A stretch of 9,140 bases of DNA from Candidatus Neoflavobacterium equi (GTDB lineage: Bacteria; Bacteroidota; Bacteroidia; Flavobacteriales; Flavobacteriaceae): the NCBI GenBank assembly GCA_018065745.1, contig JAGHSS010000094.1, positions 1 to 9,140 of the forward strand, in the 5' to 3' direction. Under the pieces are notes generated by a model. It did not search any database, had not been told where the DNA came from, and saw only the letters and a program-made list of their open reading frames with translations. The position numbers were made by a program, and so were the translations under genes. Positions within the stretch are counted from its first letter, which is position 1. Each line of letters starts with the position of its first letter. Positions 5,755-9,140 of the stretch are shown here, piece by piece.

Positions 5755-7674
5755 TTAAGTAAAGTAAGTTAATTGAAACCTGTTTTTAATTAAATCCTGT
5801 AATTGTGAAATCACTTTGATACACGATTTTAATTTGGTTATGTCCAATTTTGTTAATTCTTTAATCGGTAATATATCACCATCCACTTCATCTTTAAGTC
5901 CGTATTCAGTTTTCAGCCAAAGCACATCGTGATATGCTTCAGCGCATTGTAAAAATAAATCTTCATTCTTTTCATCAATCTCCGCCAACATTTTATAGCG
6001 TTGGTTTGTGTTTTTATGACCAATGATATTTTTGTTCAGTACCAACACACGTGCTGCATTTACCAACGGAGTAAGTACTTTGTTTTTCAAGTCAAAATAT
6101 TCCACACCTTCTGGATTGGTCTCCAAGTTTAGATTTCCAAAGAAACTCAATCCTGGAGGACTCTTAATGACTTCCGTTCCCAAATAAGCATAGAACATTT
6201 TATTGTCTGCAATTTTGGTTGAAACCTCTTCAGTCAAAGTTCTTTCAATGATGTGATCTCCATAAATAAAGTCAAAGTCAAAGAAAGTAGCGTTGAAAGT
6301 ATTTCCCTTTTTACCAGGTGTACTGATCCACAAGCTGTACTGGTTCATCCAATCTGTCAACGACTTGCACCACAATGGGTTGGTTGCCATATTGAGATTT
6401 ACACAGCGTTTATATCCAATTTTAACAAAGGTGTCTACAACAAATTCAGCCAATTTCAAGAAGTATTTCTGAGTGTTGTCATAATTCTCAGGGCTGACAT
6501 CATTAAACACAATCATATTGTCAACATCTGTAAGCAACGTTTGTTCACTGCGCCCTTGACTTCCCAAGTTGAACCAAGCAAATGTGGACGGTGTAGGTCC
6601 CAATTCTTCAATTCCAAGTTCAATAATACGGTAGGTCAACGCCTTTGTAATTTCTGATGCCACATTGGTTATATGAGACATCGGTATGTTTTTGTCTACA
6701 GAATTTTGAATCAAATTGGTCAGTTTTTCTCTGATTATTTTAAGTTCTGTAGCAGAATTTGCTTTTTTAATACGTTTCAATAGCACGCCTGGGTTATTGG
6801 CTTGAGCCACCACAACGTCGTGTTCAGAGATGATCCCGCTGATGTGCGTGTTTGGAGTCCCGTCTTTAGTTACACACAGGTAACCCACATTGTGTTTTAA
6901 CATCATCATTTGAGCTTCTGCCAAGGATATGTTTTCAGTCACTGTTACTACCGGGCTTGACATGATGTCTGACGTTTTGCAGTCAACTTCAAAAAGACCT
7001 GTAGCAATTTTAGCTCTCAAATCGTGGTCGGTTACAATTCCAATTGGGTAGTTATTCTCTTGAATAATAACACTTCCAATTTTGGTGCGCGCCATGGTTT
7101 GTGCAATAAATTTTACTATATCTGTTGGTGCGGCTACAATTGGAGCAGCGTTGTATTTAATAGGTTGGAAATACTGGATGTCTGTAGTCACCTGTTCGTT
7201 AGAAATGATGTTTTGAGAGATCAATTTTCCTCTGTGTTCTTCATCGTGCGGGTTACGTGTATTGGATGAAAAACTTTCCAAAAAGAAGTTGGTAACTTCC
7301 TCGTGGTTGTAAATATAATCTTTGAAGTCTGCTATGGATATGGCATAAACAATGGCATCTTCACGAGCTGTTGCCGTCATCAAATAATTATTTTTCGCGA
7401 ATATTGGTCGCAGTCCTATGATGGCACCCTCTGTACATTTGTCAATCAAGTTGTCCTCTGCATCAGAAATGATGGTCAAACCGATGGTTCCAGAAGAAAC
7501 GATATAAAAGTATTGAGATGGCGTTTGGTCCACCTTGAATAACACCTCTCCTTTGTCTAAATTGAGTACTCTGATCTTGTCAGAAATCGATACCAATTCT
7601 GCATAGTTCAAATAGGAAAATGGTGCAAATTTTTTTAAAAAATCTGAAATGCGTTCAGCTATAGGATTTCTCAT
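5755..7674 (-). CDS. cNMP-binding/CBS/DUF294 nucleotidyltransferase signalling protein
   Basis: A 639-residue soluble multidomain regulator. Residues about 10-135 form a cyclic-nucleotide-binding-like beta roll, about 175-295 a CBS pair (for example GIVTDHDLR 212-220 and GIISEHDVV 280-288), about 320-475 the DUF294 GlnD-type nucleotidyltransferase, and about 505-635 the DUF294_C helical domain. The transferase motif GSQGRSEQ (371-378) with T382-D-V-D385-N and the later FFDFD (464-468) looks complete. The cNMP phosphate-binding segment reads GLRPIFAKNNYLMTATA (87-103) and lacks the Glu and Arg typical of cAMP binders, so the ligand may differ. CBS pairs commonly bind adenine nucleotides. An in-frame TAA nine bases upstream fixes the start. 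It lies 34 nt after the transporter gene and 4 nt before the exonuclease-like gene. Relatives occur with dnaQ-like genes near acs/actP in other bacteria, so a role in acetate metabolism control is plausible; the modified target is unknown. Confidence 0.92.
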   Translation of the reverse strand: MRNPIAERISDFLKKFAPFSYLNYAELVSISDKIRVLNLDKGEVLFKVDQTPSQYFYIVSSGTIGLTIISDAEDNLIDKCTEGAIIGLRPIFAKNNYLMTATAREDAIVYAISIADFKDYIYNHEEVTNFFLESFSSNTRNPHDEEHRGKLISQNIISNEQVTTDIQYFQPIKYNAAPIVAAPTDIVKFIAQTMARTKIGSVIIQENNYPIGIVTDHDLRAKIATGLFEVDCKTSDIMSSPVVTVTENISLAEAQMMMLKHNVGYLCVTKDGTPNTHISGIISEHDVVVAQANNPGVLLKRIKKANSATELKIIREKLTNLIQNSVDKNIPMSHITNVASEITKALTYRIIELGIEELGPTPSTFAWFNLGSQGRSEQTLLTDVDNMIVFNDVSPENYDNTQKYFLKLAEFVVDTFVKIGYKRCVNLNMATNPLWCKSLTDWMNQYSLWISTPGKKGNTFNATFFDFDFIYGDHIIERTLTEEVSTKIADNKMFYAYLGTEVIKSPPGLSFFGNLNLETNPEGVEYFDLKNKVLTPLVNAARVLVLNKNIIGHKNTNQRYKMLAEIDEKNEDLFLQCAEAYHDVLWLKTEYGLKDEVDGDILPIKELTKLDITKLKSCIKVISQLQDLIKNRFQLTYFT

Positions 7675-7708
7675 ATTAGATTAGGTTAAGGCTATTAGAC
7701 TTGGGGTT

Positions 7709-8572
7709 TTATATAAACTTCAGCTGCGATAATGTAACCAAAGTTACTGCTATTAACGAGAGCACCAAACCTATAGTATTCCTATATGTTATCTTTTCGT
7801 TAAAGTGTATCATTCCTACGATGTACGATAAAAGGATGACTCCAAAATTCATACAAGCGAAAACTGTGGTAGGACTTTCAACAAATTCTTTGTGTGCTTT
7901 CAAATAAAACAGGATGTTGCAAAAATTGAGGAATCCAAGTCCTAAACCCCATATAACACTGGTAGTAAGGAACTTTTCCTGTTTTACCAACCCCTTGTAA
8001 ATTGAAACAAAACTAGCAATTATTAAAGCTAAAACAAAGACTATTAACAGGGATTCTGTATACGGAATATGAGTTTCTGTCGCTATTTTTTTAAAGAGAA
8101 TATCAATGATTCCATAGCCCAAAAACACGCCGATAAGGGAGGTAATATTGCTTCTTTTGACCGCATTATCCCCCTCATAAAACAGAAAAAAGATGGATAT
8201 AAAACCCAGAATTAATCCAATAATTTTACCAACACTTAAGGAGTCATTCCAAAAGATAACAGCATAGGCGAGGGGCAGTATTAAAGACAGGCGTTGAGAG
8301 ATATCTGTCTTGACAATACCGTTGTCCTTTATGGCCTTTGCGAGTATAAAAAAAACAATGGGTAGGAGTAGGCCTAGGGGCAAGTAGAGGTCCCATCTGA
8401 GGTCTGAAATGGTGTAGTTGAATTGTGGTCTATAGGCAAGAATGGCACAGCAGACCGCAACCAAGTAATTTATATTTATGATTTGAAATACAGGAATGTT
8501 TTTAGATCGTGCAGTTTTGAGTAAGGTTGCGACACTAACGCTGAAGATGATACTGATGAGAAGAAAAAACAT
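7709..8572 (-). CDS. EamA/DMT-superfamily membrane transporter
   Basis: A 287-residue inner-membrane protein with about ten hydrophobic helices (near 1-18, 28-47, 62-80, 92-108, 114-132, 144-160, 172-191, 204-223, 234-255 and 263-283), arranged as two five-helix repeats. This is the usual size and shape of the drug/metabolite transporter superfamily. Each half closes with the characteristic pattern of a short polar stretch before a glycine-led helix: NDSLSVGKIIGLILG (109-123) and NEKITYRNTIGLVLS (258-272). The ATG is preceded by an in-frame stop six bases upstream, so the start is secure. The substrate cannot be inferred, and it is not the acetate permease ActP, which belongs to the sodium:solute symporter family. 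It sits 70 nt after the HEPN gene and 34 nt before the DUF294 gene on the same strand, so cotranscription is possible. The functional link to either neighbour is unclear. Confidence 0.88.
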   Translation of the reverse strand: MFFLLISIIFSVSVATLLKTARSKNIPVFQIININYLVAVCCAILAYRPQFNYTISDLRWDLYLPLGLLLPIVFFILAKAIKDNGIVKTDISQRLSLILPLAYAVIFWNDSLSVGKIIGLILGFISIFFLFYEGDNAVKRSNITSLIGVFLGYGIIDILFKKIATETHIPYTESLLIVFVLALIIASFVSIYKGLVKQEKFLTTSVIWGLGLGFLNFCNILFYLKAHKEFVESPTTVFACMNFGVILLSYIVGMIHFNEKITYRNTIGLVLSLIAVTLVTLSQLKFI

Positions 8573-8642
8573 AGGTTATTTTCTTTCAAAAATAATTAAA
8601 ATTTACCTACTAAATACTGAAAATATTACAATAATGGTTAAA
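8573..8642. other. Short A+T-rich gap between HEPN and transporter genes
   Basis: This 70-bp spacer has no hairpin terminator that I can find. Transcription may therefore run through from the HEPN gene into the transporter. On the minus strand TATTTTTG (8587-8594) matches the -7 consensus but has no -33 partner and would leave a very short leader, so it is not called as a promoter. Confidence 0.4.
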
Positions 8643-9110
8643 TTAAATGTCGTTTAGGATATTATTCAGGGTTTCCTTTAAAGTTTGGAATTCCTGTAAG
8701 TAATGGGACACGCAGGAATCGCAAATCAGCATGGCAGATTCCAATTGAAAAGAGTATAGTGCCAAAGTTTTACTTTCAATCATTTGCTTCCAGAGTTGTT
8801 TGTTTTGAATCAATTCATGTTTCAGCGCATAGGCTATGGATTGATTGTAGTCTTTGATATCAAACTGATTATTTTCCTCTGCGTGATCCTTGAACAACCT
8901 CCAGGCCATATCAAAAGTACATTCAAAGCTCTTGACTAGTCCTTGTTTGTACAGATCAGGCATATCAAACCAAATGGCATCTTTGACATAATCATATTTT
9001 TTATAATCGTGTTGAAAGTATATTTCATTGACAAAAGCCACATTGATTTTAAAAAGCCCCAATGATTTTCTGAAGTTGTCATAGTTGTGAATCCATCTTG
9101 AATTTTTCAT
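8643..9110 (-). CDS. HI0074-like HEPN nucleotidyltransferase substrate-binding protein, degenerate motif
   Basis: A 155-residue mostly helical protein resembling the HI0074/NTase_sub_bind HEPN family, which forms complexes with minimal nucleotidyltransferases (MNT) in toxin-antitoxin-like pairs. The N-terminal RWIHNYDNFRKSL (5-17) and the core GLVKSFECTFDMAWRLFKD (57-75) match the family pattern. So does LIQNKQLWKQMIESKTLALYSF (100-121). In that last segment relatives carry R-N-x3-H, the HEPN nuclease/active motif, but here it reads K114-T-L-A-L-Y119, so RNase activity should be lost. An insertion of about 20 residues (about 30-50) makes it longer than typical, and a CDSC pair (130-133) is unusual. 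An in-frame TAA at 9123-9125 fixes the start. No MNT gene follows; one could lie beyond the right edge, upstream. The family call is by pattern and fairly good; the role is unknown. Confidence 0.75.
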   Translation of the reverse strand: MKNSRWIHNYDNFRKSLGLFKINVAFVNEIYFQHDYKKYDYVKDAIWFDMPDLYKQGLVKSFECTFDMAWRLFKDHAEENNQFDIKDYNQSIAYALKHELIQNKQLWKQMIESKTLALYSFQLESAMLICDSCVSHYLQEFQTLKETLNNILNDI

Positions 9111-9140
9111 ATCAAATCGTTTTTAATACACTTAATATAC

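Noticed and set aside
6253..6657. A 134-codon plus-strand open frame inside the DUF294 gene.
   Set aside because: It is antisense to a strongly conserved multidomain protein and its translation shows no family pattern; it is a shadow of the real gene.
8587..8594. TATTTTTG on the minus strand as a -7 promoter for the transporter gene.
   Set aside because: No -33 element lies at suitable spacing and the start codon would be only about 8-10 nt from the transcript start.
1..9140. CRISPR arrays, tRNA/rRNA genes, insertion sequences, attachment sites or phage genes.
   Set aside because: No regularly spaced repeats, cloverleaf-like segments, transposase-like proteins or terminal inverted repeats were seen on either strand.

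Overview
The window looks like a chromosomal segment of a low-G+C member of the Bacteroidota, most likely a flavobacterium. The grounds are A+T-rich intergenic DNA, no usable Shine-Dalgarno sequences before most starts, a possible TAnnTTTG-type -7 promoter element, and proteins of typical Bacteroidota character. These include the family of the acs-linked DUF294/exonuclease pair and an Acs with a GHNLGTAPIED motif. I see no insertion sequence, tRNA, rRNA, CRISPR array or phage gene.

Layout. Left (16-966, minus): a complete non-haem Fe(II)/2-oxoglutarate dioxygenase of the isopenicillin-N-synthase-like family. It diverges from the next unit across a 296-bp A+T-rich gap (967-1262). Centre (1263-5075, plus): two paralogous AMP-forming acyl-CoA synthetases in tandem, a PrpE-type propionyl-CoA synthetase followed 30 nt later by acetyl-CoA synthetase (Acs). 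They probably form a short-chain fatty acid activation operon. It ends in a perfect 12-bp hairpin flanked by T/A runs (5107-5138) that can terminate transcription from both sides. Right (5142-9110, minus): four genes on one strand, read right to left. They are an HI0074-like HEPN protein, a 10-TM EamA/DMT transporter, a cNMP-CBS-DUF294 nucleotidyltransferase regulator, and an exonuclease-fold protein only 4 nt further on.

How the genes fit together. The DUF294 protein and its exonuclease-like partner converge on acs. In other bacteria this pair is known from acetate-utilisation neighbourhoods (acs, actP), so a role in sensing or controlling acetate/propionate activation is a reasonable inference, though unproven. 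The exonuclease-like protein has lost three of the five DEDDh catalytic residues through E-to-Q, H-to-Q and D-to-N changes, while its frame and fold-determining sequence remain intact. It looks like a pseudo-exonuclease that could bind nucleic acid or nucleotides without cutting. The HEPN protein has likewise lost its RN(x3)H motif. The best candidate for an undescribed system is therefore an apparently active nucleotidyltransferase with ligand-sensing domains, paired with a dead exonuclease and possibly with a dead HEPN substrate-binding protein, next to acetate/propionate activation genes.
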